Positions 8,340 through 16,930 of a stretch of DNA of 64,000 nt are shown one piece after another. The translations under genes were made by a program, and so were the position numbers. The stretch is from the NCBI GenBank assembly GCA_017409025.1, contig JAFQTN010000007.1:1-64000 (forward strand). The letters are read 5' to 3'. The notes under the pieces are model-generated. The model was given only the letters and a program-made list of their open reading frames with translations. It had not been told where the DNA came from and made no database searches. How positions within the stretch are numbered: position 1 is the stretch's first letter; the number at the start of each line of letters is the position of its first letter. The stretch comes from Bacilli bacterium (GTDB taxonomy: Bacteria; Bacillota_I; Bacilli_A; RF39; UBA660).

Positions 8340-8994
8340 ATTTATTCGGTAATTCAATTTCAAATGTTAGTAATTCATTAGTTGTTGGATGATAAAAAGA
8401 TAATTCTTTTGCTATTAGTGCAATGTTTGTTTTGTTATCATTAATAAAATTTTTATTGTATTTATGATCTCCATATAGAGGATAACCGTTATGTGAAAAC
8501 TGAACCCTTATTTGGTGGTGTCTTCCGGTTATTAGGTTTATTTTTACTAGGCTTAAATTATCTTTATAATCAATTAGTTTGTATTCTAATATAGATTTTT
8601 TTCCATTTGATTCACTTGTTACATAAGATGTATTTGTTTTTTCATCTTTTGTTAAGTAATTTATAAAACTTCCTTCGTTTTCAATTTTATTTTCTATGAC
8701 AGCATAATATGTTTTTTTGAATTTATTATCAGTAATTTGTTTTGATAAACGAGAAGCAGCTTTACTAGTTTTTGCAAATACTAAAATTCCTTCTACGGGT
8801 CTATCTAATCTATGGATTAATCCTAGATAGACATTTCCTGGCTTATTATATTTAATTTTTAAATATTCTTTTAATTTTGATAGTAAGTCAATATCATTAG
8901 ATGAATCTAAGCATACGGGCATATTGGCTGGTTTATTAACTACGAGTAAGTGATTATCTTCATATAAGATATTAATGTTTTGATACTTTTCCAT
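8320..8994 (-). CDS. RluA-family pseudouridine synthase, no S4 domain
   Basis: This is an RNA pseudouridine synthase. The catalytic motif GLIHRLDRPVEG carries the nucleophilic Asp, and TGRHHQIRVQF is a second family block. It begins directly with the catalytic-domain strand (INILYEDNHLLVVNKP) and lacks the N-terminal S4 domain seen in the rluD gene at 11.5 kb. The exact RNA target is unknown. I chose the ATG at 8994; a GTG at 9003 is in frame, and neither has a clear ribosome site. It overlaps the methyltransferase gene by 23 bases, so translation is probably coupled. Confidence 0.87.
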   Translation of the reverse strand: MEKYQNINILYEDNHLLVVNKPANMPVCLDSSNDIDLLSKLKEYLKIKYNKPGNVYLGLIHRLDRPVEGILVFAKTSKAASRLSKQITDNKFKKTYYAVIENKIENEGSFINYLTKDEKTNTSYVTSESNGKKSILEYKLIDYKDNLSLVKINLITGRHHQIRVQFSHNGYPLYGDHKYNKNFINDNKTNIALIAKELSFYHPTTNELLTFEIELPNKYPYTLF

Positions 8995-9832
8995 AAATTC
9001 CACAAGGTAAGGATAAATTGTTTTCAGTTACAGGTAAGCCAATTTCACCAGTTTCAATATTACTATTTTCAAAAGTTAAGGAAAGAATATTTTTTAGTGA
9101 TGTAGGAGATACTCCTGTAGTATAGGCACTAATTAGTAAAAATGAATAATTTTCGTCTAGAACATCTTTAGCTTTATTTAGGAGTTCTTGAATGTTATCT
9201 TCAAAACGCCATACTTCTTTATTAGGTCCTCTTCCATAACTAGGAGGATCCATTATAATTCCATGGTATGTTCTTCCTCTTCTTTTTTCTTTTTCTAGGA
9301 ATTTTATGACATCATCTTGGATAAATCTAATGGTATTATTTTCTAAGTGAGAAAGATGCATGTTTTCTTTAGCCCAATCAATCATTCCTTTAGATGAATC
9401 TAGGTGAACAACTTCTTTAGCTCCGGCACTAGAAGCTGCCATGGTAGCACAGCCTGTATATGCGAAAAGGTTTAGAACTCTAAAATCTTCGATATTAGAA
9501 TTTTTAATTTTATCCATAATATAATCCCAATTTGTCGCTTGTTCTGGGAAGATACCAGTATGTTTAAAATTAGTAGGGCTAACTTTAAAAGTCAAATTTT
9601 TATAATTGATAGTCCAGTATTCAGGTAATTTTTTTCTAAATTCCCATGAACCACCACCAAGATTAGATCTGTGATAATATCCGTCCCATTTGTTCCAAAT
9701 AGGATTATTGGATTTATCCCAGATAATTTGTGGGTCTGGTCTATTTAGAATAATGTTTCCCCAACGTTCTAATTTTTCTTTATTTCCAGTAGCAATACAT
9801 TCATAGTCTATCCATTTATTACTAATATTCAT
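8972..9832 (-). CDS. Class I SAM-dependent methyltransferase (RlmI-like)
   Basis: The SAM-binding motif I reads NLFAYTGCATMAASSAGA, with an acidic strand end (VVHLDSS) after it. The catalytic motif MDPPSYGRG resembles the DPPS/T motif of RlmI/RlmK-type rRNA methyltransferases. The N-terminal 100 residues (WDGYYHRSNLGGGSWEFRKK and on) are a substrate-recognition extension without a PUA motif that I can identify. Coupling to a pseudouridine synthase points to rRNA modification (inference). The product is 286 residues. Confidence 0.82.
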   Translation of the reverse strand: MNISNKWIDYECIATGNKEKLERWGNIILNRPDPQIIWDKSNNPIWNKWDGYYHRSNLGGGSWEFRKKLPEYWTINYKNLTFKVSPTNFKHTGIFPEQATNWDYIMDKIKNSNIEDFRVLNLFAYTGCATMAASSAGAKEVVHLDSSKGMIDWAKENMHLSHLENNTIRFIQDDVIKFLEKEKRRGRTYHGIIMDPPSYGRGPNKEVWRFEDNIQELLNKAKDVLDENYSFLLISAYTTGVSPTSLKNILSLTFENSNIETGEIGLPVTENNLSLPCGIYGKVSKH

Positions 9833-9896
9833 AATTACCTCGTTTCTTTATTAATTTTAACTTAAAAGTATAAATTTGTCTAGTATGTGAAATAGT

Positions 9897-9925
9897 TTGA
9901 AAAAAAGATGTAAAAATGATATAAT
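9897..9925 (+). promoter_or_regulatory. Promoter of the 9.9-12.4 kb operon
   Basis: TTGAAA (9897-9902), a 17-base spacer and TATAAT (9920-9925). It lies in the divergent gap to the methyltransferase gene. Confidence 0.75.
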
Positions 9926-9948
9926 TTTTAATGACTGGGGGATATATT

Positions 9949-10608
9949 ATGAGTTTAGGTGGATTTGCAGAAGATGAAAGTGTAGTTGATGGTGACTGGG
10001 AAGCATTTAATTATTGCTTAGCAGAAAATTATTACTCAGCAATGATTGGTGAAGAATGGGATTTGATTGGTGAGTCTTCGACAGATTTAATTGATGCTAT
10101 AATTGATTGGCTTACTTATTGCGAAGAAATTGGAAAAGAAAATACTTATGATATTGAAGGTATTAGAAATGGTAATTTGATAACAGTTAATAATAGAACA
10201 TTTATTGATGCGATAATTTCTGATAAGCAAGTTGATTTGGCAGAAACTTATATTCGTTTAGGTGTAAAAGATATACGGTTATATATATTGTTTATGCTTT
10301 ATTATAAAGATGAGTTTTATGGTTTAAATGATCCGATGAATACTATAAATTATGTTTATAAAGGTACCATTTTAAATGCTTATTTACCTTATGACAGAGA
10401 TGATTTGATTAAGTTTTTATCTAATATTTTTAGTGAACTTGATAAAATATACAATGGTTTAAAAAAGAATGCTGATAAAAAGAAATTTTTGAGTATAGTT
10501 AGATTTAACATTAATAATTTTAGATATAGTAAAAAAATCGAAAAGATTAGTTTTGATGAAGTTTGTAGTCCTGGATTTGCTAGGATACTTCTAAAAAAAG
10601 GAGAATAA
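9949..10608 (+). CDS. Acidic protein of unknown function
   Basis: I do not recognise this 219-residue protein. It is acidic, has no signal peptide or membrane segment, and looks mostly helical, with Trp/Tyr-rich patches (GDWEAFNYCLAENYYSAM; IIDWLTYCEEIG). The ATG at 9949 has GGGGGA eight bases upstream and is preferred over the ATG at 9931, which lies too close to the promoter. It is first in an operon with a pseudopilin gene one base downstream, followed by lspA and rluD. Confidence 0.7.
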   Translation: MSLGGFAEDESVVDGDWEAFNYCLAENYYSAMIGEEWDLIGESSTDLIDAIIDWLTYCEEIGKENTYDIEGIRNGNLITVNNRTFIDAIISDKQVDLAETYIRLGVKDIRLYILFMLYYKDEFYGLNDPMNTINYVYKGTILNAYLPYDRDDLIKFLSNIFSELDKIYNGLKKNADKKKFLSIVRFNINNFRYSKKIEKISFDEVCSPGFARILLKKGE

Positions 10609-10609
10609 T

Positions 10610-11092
10610 ATGAATAGAAAAGGATTTACTTTAGTGGAGTTACTTGCTACGTTAGTAGTTTTAGGAATAGTAATGTCTATAGTTTTGGTTTCAGTAAATG
10701 GTGGTTTTGGTGAAGCAAAGAATAAAACTGAAGATGTTTTTATTGACACGATTAAGGATGCTATGGATATGTATTTGAACAGTGATGCTAAGGAATTAGA
10801 TTTTGATACAACTTGTTCTAATTCTATTGATAAGACTTATGGTGAAGTAAAGGTATATAAGGCAAGTACTAATTTTCAGAATGTAATTAATTCTAAATAT
10901 AAACCGATTACTCAGGATGATTTGGTGAATCCTGCAAATAAAGATGTTGACTGTGTGGATGCTGTTAATATAATAGTCAATGTTTATAGGGATGAAGATT
11001 TTGTTTATTATTATAGTATTGATAAGAGTCGATTTGCTTGCTTAACTCAAACTGATAAGATAAGTAATTTACCTGAAGGATTTGATTGTTAA
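10610..11092 (+). CDS. Type IV pilin/pseudopilin-like protein
   Basis: A classical class-III leader is present: a short basic start (MNRKG), then the prepilin peptidase site G-FTLVELLATL with Glu at mature position 5, and a hydrophobic helix to about residue 30. The remaining 130 residues have four Cys, which could form two disulfides. No prepilin peptidase, assembly ATPase or platform protein is in the window, so it must use machinery encoded elsewhere or be a remnant. The next gene encodes the unrelated lipoprotein signal peptidase. Confidence 0.85.
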   Translation: MNRKGFTLVELLATLVVLGIVMSIVLVSVNGGFGEAKNKTEDVFIDTIKDAMDMYLNSDAKELDFDTTCSNSIDKTYGEVKVYKASTNFQNVINSKYKPITQDDLVNPANKDVDCVDAVNIIVNVYRDEDFVYYYSIDKSRFACLTQTDKISNLPEGFDC

Positions 11093-11556
11093 TGCTAATA
11101 TTATTTACAATAATATTTTTAGTTATTGATATAGTTAGTAAACTTTTAATCAGTAATTTAATGAACGTTGGACAAAGTATTCAAATTATTAATGATTTTT
11201 TCAATATTACATATGTAAGAAATACAGGTGCTGCCTGGAGTATTTTGTCAGGCGAGACTTGGTTACTTATAATAGTTAGTTTGATAATAATATCTTTGAT
11301 TGTATTTTATATTTATAAAAATAGCCCTAAATCTGACTTAGAAAAGATTAGTTATTCGATGATATTAGGTGGAGCGATAGGTAATTTACTAGATAGAATT
11401 ATTTATGGTTATGTTGTAGATTTTTTAGATTTTAATGTATTTGGATATGATTACCCGATATTTAATTTAGCAGATAGTTTTATTCTTATTGGAGTAATAC
11501 TTCTTGTTGTTTATACATGGAGGTGTAAAGATGGAAATCAAAGTAATAGAAAATGA
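11092..11556 (+). CDS. lspA: Lipoprotein signal peptidase LspA
   Basis: LspA is the membrane aspartyl protease that removes signal peptides from diacylglyceryl-modified lipoproteins. Four hydrophobic segments are visible, with the conserved blocks YVRNTGAAWS, GGAIGNLLDRI (first catalytic Asp) and FNLADSFI (second catalytic Asp). The ATG at 11092 shares its A with the TAA of the pseudopilin gene (TAATG), which indicates translational coupling. The 154-residue length is normal. The lspA-rluD order is common in Firmicutes. Confidence 0.95.
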   Translation: MLILFTIIFLVIDIVSKLLISNLMNVGQSIQIINDFFNITYVRNTGAAWSILSGETWLLIIVSLIIISLIVFYIYKNSPKSDLEKISYSMILGGAIGNLLDRIIYGYVVDFLDFNVFGYDYPIFNLADSFILIGVILLVVYTWRCKDGNQSNRK

Positions 11557-12430
11557 TGGTATAAGATTAGATAAATATTTAATGGATAAACTAGAAATAA
11601 GTAGAAGTAAAGCACAGAAATTAATAGATAATGATAATATATTAGTTAATGGTAATGTATCTAAAGCTAGTTATCTAGTTAAATTAGATGATAATATAGA
11701 AATATTATTATTGGATGATGAAGTTATCGATATAGAAGCAGAGAATATACCGTTAGATATAGTTTATGAAGATGATTATATGCTTGTTGTTAATAAACCT
11801 AGTGGAATGGTAGTTCATCCAGGAAATGGGAATTATAATCATACTTTGGTTAATGCATTAATGTATCATTGTAATAAATTATCAACAGTTAATGGTGATA
11901 TTAGACCAGGTATTGTTCATAGAATAGATGCAGATACTTCAGGATTATTACTTGTTGCAAAAGATGATAATGCCCATAATGATTTAGCAAAACAAATAAG
12001 TGAGAAGAGTGTAGTTAGAAAATATTTGTGCTTAGTACATGGTGTAATAAATGAAGATACTGCTACTGTGGATGCTCCAATAGGAAGAGATAAGAATAAT
12101 AGAAAGAAAATGTGTGTTACTGGAGATAATTCTAAGGATGCTGTTACTAATATAAGAGTATTAGAAAGATATAGTGATTCGACGTTAATTGAATGCATAT
12201 TAGAGACAGGTAGAACACATCAGATAAGAGTTCATATGGCTTATATTAATCATCCAGTTGTAAACGATCCTGTATATGGATATAATAAATTAGATGATAA
12301 GGAGTTTGGACAAATGTTACATGCTAAAGAGATTGGATTTGTTCATCCTGTTACGAAAGAATTTATGGATTTTAAAATAGATCCACCATCTAAATTTTGG
12401 GAAATTTTGGAGATTTATAAAAATAAATAG
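11531..12430 (+). CDS. RluD-family 23S rRNA pseudouridine synthase
   Basis: An N-terminal S4 RNA-binding domain (RLDKYLMDKLEISRSKAQK) precedes the RluA/RluD catalytic domain with the active-site motif GIVHRIDADTSGLL and the block TGRTHQIRVHM. It is predicted to convert uridines to pseudouridines in large-subunit rRNA. The ATG at 11531 follows GGAGG at 11519-11523 and lies inside the end of lspA, as usual for this pair. It has 299 residues; in-frame codons further upstream are not needed. Confidence 0.93.
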   Translation: MEIKVIENDGIRLDKYLMDKLEISRSKAQKLIDNDNILVNGNVSKASYLVKLDDNIEILLLDDEVIDIEAENIPLDIVYEDDYMLVVNKPSGMVVHPGNGNYNHTLVNALMYHCNKLSTVNGDIRPGIVHRIDADTSGLLLVAKDDNAHNDLAKQISEKSVVRKYLCLVHGVINEDTATVDAPIGRDKNNRKKMCVTGDNSKDAVTNIRVLERYSDSTLIECILETGRTHQIRVHMAYINHPVVNDPVYGYNKLDDKEFGQMLHAKEIGFVHPVTKEFMDFKIDPPSKFWEILEIYKNK

Positions 12431-12475
12431 TTAATAATTAGAAATTGAGATATAATAAAGTTACGAGGTGAATAT

Positions 12476-13609
12476 ATGGAACAAGTTAAAATTAATAATA
12501 AAGATATAATTATTATGAATTTAACTCATTATTTTATAACTGAACAAAATTATAATCCAGTTATAGTACATGGAATTAATGATGAGATATGGTTAGAGAA
12601 TATGAATAGTGATTATAAAATTATAAGAATAGTATCTAAGTATATCCATAATAATGAACAACTTAATTTTGATAAGTTTAGATCTAGACAAATTACTAAG
12701 AAATTAAAAAAGAAAACATTTTCTTTTAAGATGAATGTATTAAATATTTATATTGATTTAGGAGATAATGTTACTAATATAAGTAGTGAAGATAATAAGG
12801 ATGTATCAGTATTTATTAGTAAGGTATCAGATATAGGTAAGTCTGTTATGAAAGAAATATTTCCGGATATAGTAGAAAAGACTCGTCATGAGGAGAAAGG
12901 GATGGATTTTCTATTTAAAATAACGGATGATATAAATGTATCTAATGAAAAGAAAAATAAGACTATGGAAAAGATTTTTTCTTCGAAGAAACCAATAATT
13001 ACTTATATAATAATGGCATTATGTTTACTAATGTTTATAATTACTGGTATGGGAGTTAATACTTTGACTTTAGTTAGGTATGGTGCCAATGTAGGTAGTT
13101 TAGTTAAAAGTGGGGAAGTCTATAGACTTATAACATATATGTTTTTACATGCTGGTATTATTCATATATTTTTCAATATGTATTCTTTATATGTTGTTGG
13201 TCCTAGAGTAGAAGATTTTTATGGTAGATGGAAATTTTTGCTGATTTATATTTTTAGTGGTATAAGCGGTGGACTTTTATCTGTTTCATTAAATGGAGAT
13301 GCTATATCAGTTGGTGCTAGTGGAGCTATATTTGGTCTTTTTGGTGCACTTTTATATTTTGGATACAATTATAGAGGTTACATAGGTTCTATGATTAAAA
13401 GCCAGATATTACCAATAGTTATATATAACTTAGTTATAGGATTCTTTATATCAGGTATTGATATGTGGGGGCATGTAGGAGGCCTTATTGGAGGAATACT
13501 TACTTCTTATATGTTAGGTACTATAGAAAATAAGAAATATAGTTTTAGTAATATTTTAGTATTTTTAATATATTTTGGATTTTTAATATATTTAGCTATA
13601 TTTAGATAA
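12476..13609 (+). CDS. Rhomboid-family intramembrane serine protease
   Basis: The C-terminal 200 residues form a rhomboid core of six or seven helices. It has HAGIIHIFFNMYSLYVVG (helix 2 His/Asn), the nucleophile motif GASGAIFG, and the catalytic His in WGHVGGLIGG. A soluble N-terminal domain of about 170 residues precedes the first helix, resembling the GluP/YqgP type of Firmicutes. Substrates are unknown; other rhomboids cut membrane proteins near the membrane surface. The 377-residue gene has a GAGGTG ribosome site and ends at a bidirectional terminator. Confidence 0.93.
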   Translation: MEQVKINNKDIIIMNLTHYFITEQNYNPVIVHGINDEIWLENMNSDYKIIRIVSKYIHNNEQLNFDKFRSRQITKKLKKKTFSFKMNVLNIYIDLGDNVTNISSEDNKDVSVFISKVSDIGKSVMKEIFPDIVEKTRHEEKGMDFLFKITDDINVSNEKKNKTMEKIFSSKKPIITYIIMALCLLMFIITGMGVNTLTLVRYGANVGSLVKSGEVYRLITYMFLHAGIIHIFFNMYSLYVVGPRVEDFYGRWKFLLIYIFSGISGGLLSVSLNGDAISVGASGAIFGLFGALLYFGYNYRGYIGSMIKSQILPIVIYNLVIGFFISGIDMWGHVGGLIGGILTSYMLGTIENKKYSFSNILVFLIYFGFLIYLAIFR

Positions 13610-13647
13610 AAAAACATAACTGTTAATTATGATACAGTTATGTTTTT
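13610..13647. terminator. Bidirectional terminator between rhomboid and hsp20 genes
   Basis: ACATAACTGT (13614-13623) pairs with ACAGTTATGT (13634-13643), extended by flanking A/T runs. The hsp20 stop codon lies inside the hairpin. Confidence 0.85.
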
Positions 13648-14019
13648 TGATGTTTTTTTAGGAATGTCTTCTTTAGGAAATGATATTTGAAGAATACCTT
13701 CATGATGAGTTGCTTTAATATCGGTTTCTTTTTTTATGCCAATATAGAAACTTCTTTTTATTTCTCCATAAAATCTTTCTCTTCTTATATAAGTGTTTGG
13801 ATTAGAAGTGAGAGTATTTTTTGTTGCTTTAATAGTAAGATATCCATTTTCATAATTGATTTTAATATCTGTTTTCTTTATACCTGGTAAATCCATTTCA
13901 ATAATATACTTGTTATTTGATTCATATATGTCAGTTCTCATGTATTCTTTTTCTTTGTTATATGGTGTATCAAATAAATCAAAATAATCGTTTAAATAAT
14001 AATTTCTTTTTGGTAACAT
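13627..14019 (-). CDS. Hsp20/alpha-crystallin small heat-shock protein
   Basis: This ATP-independent holdase has a typical alpha-crystallin domain: MRTDIYESNNKYIIEMDLPG opens it, a variable loop follows, then a strand like RSFYIGI and the closing strand GILQISFPKE. The 130 residues are at the short end for the family. A GGAAG ribosome site precedes the ATG. I looked for a CIRCE inverted repeat upstream and did not find one. Confidence 0.93.
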   Translation of the reverse strand: MLPKRNYYLNDYFDLFDTPYNKEKEYMRTDIYESNNKYIIEMDLPGIKKTDIKINYENGYLTIKATKNTLTSNPNTYIRRERFYGEIKRSFYIGIKKETDIKATHHEGILQISFPKEDIPKKTSKNITVS

Positions 14020-14147
14020 ATTATCTTCCTTTCTTTTATAATATTAACTAAATATTTCCAAATATACTGAAAATGTTTAATTATGTAAATTATACTAGGA
14101 GTATTTATGAATGTTAGATTTTGTGATATAATTATATGGGTGGTTAT

Positions 14148-15233
14148 ATGTATAAGAAGGCTATTGAGGTTTTGAATAAATTCTATGAAAATGGTTATTT
14201 AGCTTATATAGTCGGTGGATATCCAAGAGACACTTTACTTGGTATTAAAACTAAGGATATTGACATTTGTACTAATGCTAAGCCTATGGAGATTATGAAT
14301 TTATTTGATACGGAAGCAGTTAATGATGTTAAATATGGTTCTGTATGTGTAATATATAAGAATTATAAGTTTGACGTTACTACTTTTAGAAAAGATATTA
14401 AATATGAAGATAATAGAAAACCTATTAAAATAAAATATATTAATGATTTAAAGAAGGATTTACTTAGAAGAGATTTTACAATTAATACTATATGTATTGA
14501 TAAAGATGGTAATTATATAGATTTACTTAATGCTAAAGATGATATAGATAGGAAGATCATTAAGACTGTTGGTAATCCTAGATATAGATTAATGGAAGAT
14601 TCTTTAAGAATACTTAGAGCTATTAGGTTTGCTTCGATATTAGATTTTGAAATTGATAATAAAACAAAAAATTATATTGTTAAATATGGATATCTATTAA
14701 AGAATTTATCTAGTTCTAGAAAGAAAGAAGAACTTGGGAAGATATTTTCTTGCGTTAATAAAGAAAAAGCTAGAAGTTTACTTATTTCTTTAGACATCGA
14801 TAAATACTTGGGTATTAAAAATTTAGATAAAATAGTTTTATGTGATGATATTATTGGTATATGGAGTCAGTTAGAATTTGAGGATGATTATCCAATGTCT
14901 AAATCTGAAAAAGAATTAATAAAAAATATCAAAGAAATGTTAGAAATGGATATTGATAGTTATAGTATTTATAAATATGGGTTATATGTATCTCAAGTAG
15001 TTGGTTCTATTAAAGGAATTAGTTATAAAAATATTAATAATATATATAAAAGTTTACCTATATATTCTAAGAAAGAAATAAATATTAAAGCTATGGATAT
15101 TGCTAGTATTTTAAAAAAAGAACCTGGTAATTATTTGAGTGATATTTTACTCGATATAGAAAAGAAAATAGTTATTGGAGATATTATTAATGAATATGAT
15201 AGTTTGGTTAAATATGTTAAGGAAAATTATTAG
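14148..15233 (+). CDS. CCA tRNA nucleotidyltransferase / poly(A) polymerase family protein
   Basis: This class II nucleotidyltransferase has the flexible-loop motif VGGYPRDTLLG, the catalytic KDIDICTNA, LRRDFTINTI, and RILRAIRFAS in the neck. It most likely adds or repairs the tRNA 3' CCA end. At 361 residues it is shorter than many Firmicute CCA enzymes and has no HD domain. I place the start at the ATG at 14148 because GGTGG lies just before it; an ATG at 14136 sits almost on the probable transcription start (TATAAT at about 14125). The next gene is ftsY. Confidence 0.9.
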   Translation: MYKKAIEVLNKFYENGYLAYIVGGYPRDTLLGIKTKDIDICTNAKPMEIMNLFDTEAVNDVKYGSVCVIYKNYKFDVTTFRKDIKYEDNRKPIKIKYINDLKKDLLRRDFTINTICIDKDGNYIDLLNAKDDIDRKIIKTVGNPRYRLMEDSLRILRAIRFASILDFEIDNKTKNYIVKYGYLLKNLSSSRKKEELGKIFSCVNKEKARSLLISLDIDKYLGIKNLDKIVLCDDIIGIWSQLEFEDDYPMSKSEKELIKNIKEMLEMDIDSYSIYKYGLYVSQVVGSIKGISYKNINNIYKSLPIYSKKEINIKAMDIASILKKEPGNYLSDILLDIEKKIVIGDIINEYDSLVKYVKENY

Positions 15234-15241
15234 GAGGTTTT

Positions 15242-16216
15242 ATGGGTTTGTTTGATAAATTAAAAAATGTTTTTAAAACTGATAAGAAAAAGGAAGAGGA
15301 AGTAAAAAATTATGATACTGGTTTAGAAAAAACTAGATGTGAGTTTGTTAGTAAACTAAGTAACTTGTCAGTAAAATATAAAAATATATCAGAGGATTAT
15401 TTTGAAGAGTTAGAGAATATTTTAATTATGGCAGATATTGGTGTAGGTACTGTTATGAATTTTGTTGATAGATTAAAAGATAGAGTTAGGAAAGAAAAAA
15501 TTACGGATAGTAATATTTTGAAGGAAATAATTGTAGATGAATTATTTATAATGTATGTTGGTAATAATATTATAGATAGTAAGATTCATTTTAATGATAA
15601 CGGACCTACGGTAATTTTATTTGTTGGTGTTAATGGTGTAGGTAAAACTACGACGATTGGTAAGATAGCCTCAATGTATAAGAAAAAAGGTAAGAAAGTA
15701 ATGCTTGTGGCTGGGGATACTTTTAGGGCTGGAGCTATAGAACAACTTTCTGAATGGGGAGATAGAACAGATACAAAAGTAGTTAGTTCAGAGTCTAAAG
15801 ATCCCTCATCTGTTATATATGATGCGTTAGAAATTGCTAAGAATGAAGAATATGATATGGTATTGATTGATACTGCTGGTAGATTACAGAATAAAAGTAA
15901 TTTGATGGAGGAATTATCTAAAATAAATAGAGTTATTAAAAAGATTATTCCTGATGGAGCAGATGAAACATTATTAGTTGTGGATGCTACTACTGGGCAA
16001 AATGGCATTAGTCAAGCTAAGTCTTTTAAAGAAATTACTGATATAACAGGAATAGTATTAACTAAATTAGATGGTACTGCAAAAGGGGGAATAGTATTAG
16101 CTATTAAGGAAGAAGTTAATATACCGGTTAAGTTTGTGGGACTAGGGGAAAGAGAAGATCAAATTGAAGCGTTTGATATAGAAAAATATATATATGGATT
16201 ATTTAAGGATTTATAG
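15242..16216 (+). CDS. ftsY: Signal recognition particle receptor FtsY
   Basis: FtsY is the membrane-associated GTPase that docks ribosome-SRP complexes for co-translational insertion. The NG domain is clear: G1 GVNGVGKTTTIGKIA, DTFRAGAIEQL, G3 DTAGRLQNKSNLM and the G4 region TKLDGTAKGG. A short basic N-terminus (about 30 residues) replaces the long acidic domain of enterobacteria. It has 324 residues and a GGAGG ribosome site. It begins a tight operon with a small membrane protein and ylxM; ffh is not adjacent. Confidence 0.97.
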   Translation: MGLFDKLKNVFKTDKKKEEEVKNYDTGLEKTRCEFVSKLSNLSVKYKNISEDYFEELENILIMADIGVGTVMNFVDRLKDRVRKEKITDSNILKEIIVDELFIMYVGNNIIDSKIHFNDNGPTVILFVGVNGVGKTTTIGKIASMYKKKGKKVMLVAGDTFRAGAIEQLSEWGDRTDTKVVSSESKDPSSVIYDALEIAKNEEYDMVLIDTAGRLQNKSNLMEELSKINRVIKKIIPDGADETLLVVDATTGQNGISQAKSFKEITDITGIVLTKLDGTAKGGIVLAIKEEVNIPVKFVGLGEREDQIEAFDIEKYIYGLFKDL

Positions 16217-16226
16217 GGAGAAAATT

Positions 16227-16469
16227 ATGAATAAAGAAACACAGAAATTATTTAGTATAGTTAGTTTATTTGCATTTTTAGTAACATTAGTATTATCTTT
16301 TATGAATACATCATTTATTAGTGCTTGTATGCTTATGTTATCATTACTATTATTTAGTATTTGTTACACTCTAAAAAATGATAAAAAAGTTAAAGTATAC
16401 ATATTATTTATAGTAGGAGTATTATTAATAATAGGTTCATTAGTATATACTTATATGAGGATAAATTAA
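16227..16469 (+). CDS. Small three-helix membrane protein
   Basis: This is an 80-residue protein with three predicted membrane helices (about residues 7-24, 28-47 and 55-75) and short basic loops. I do not recognise the family. The ATG at 16227 follows GGGAG; a longer in-frame extension would overlap ftsY. Its TAA overlaps the ylxM ATG (TAATG), so it sits between two SRP-related genes and is translated with them. A role in membrane insertion is possible but unproven. Confidence 0.7.
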   Translation: MNKETQKLFSIVSLFAFLVTLVLSFMNTSFISACMLMLSLLLFSICYTLKNDKKVKVYILFIVGVLLIIGSLVYTYMRIN

Positions 16470-16762
16470 TGGAAGATAGAGAATATTTAGTAATATTATA
16501 TGATTATTATGGAGAATTACTTAATGATATTCAAAAAAAATACTTTGAAGAATATTATTTTGATAATTTATCTTTATCTGAGATAAGTGAAAATGATGGT
16601 AAGAGTAGGAATGCAATACATAAATCTATTAAGAATAGTTCTTCTAAATTATATGAATATGAAGAAAAATTAGGTTTATATGAAAAAAAGAAAAAATTAG
16701 ATAGAGTAATAGATAAAATAGATGATGTAGAAATTAAGAATATATTAAAGGAGTTAATATGA
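16469..16762 (+). CDS. ylxM: YlxM-family SRP-associated helix-turn-helix protein
   Basis: This 97-residue protein fits the UPF0122/YlxM family. It is all-helical and sigma-factor-region-4-like, with the blocks LLNDIQKKYFEEYYFDNLSLSEIS and SRNAIHKSIK followed by a coiled basic tail. YlxM is known to accompany ftsY/ffh and to modulate SRP-FtsY GTPase activity in streptococci. Position two genes after ftsY supports the call. It overlaps the small genes on both sides. Confidence 0.88.
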   Translation: MEDREYLVILYDYYGELLNDIQKKYFEEYYFDNLSLSEISENDGKSRNAIHKSIKNSSSKLYEYEEKLGLYEKKKKLDRVIDKIDDVEIKNILKELI

Positions 16763-16920
16763 GAGATAGATTACCAGTACATATAGAGAATAGAGAAATG
16801 CCTAAGGATATAAGTGTTGATAATGATAGAGATTCTTATGGGTATGTAAATATATTGTATTTAACTTCAATTATAATTACTATAGCAAGTATTTTAACAA
16901 TAGTTTTTTTAGAAAAATAG
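16759..16920 (+). CDS. 53-residue single-pass membrane protein
   Basis: The ATG at 16759 overlaps the ylxM TGA (ATGA), with GGAG seven bases upstream. The product is 53 residues: a charged N-terminal half (MRDRLPVHIENREMPKD) then one hydrophobic helix (about residues 31-50) ending LEK. There is no recognised family. The start overlap, codon use like its neighbours and the short gap to the next gene make it a likely real gene. Confidence 0.65.
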   Translation: MRDRLPVHIENREMPKDISVDNDRDSYGYVNILYLTSIIITIASILTIVFLEK

Positions 16921-16930
16921 GTGATAAATA

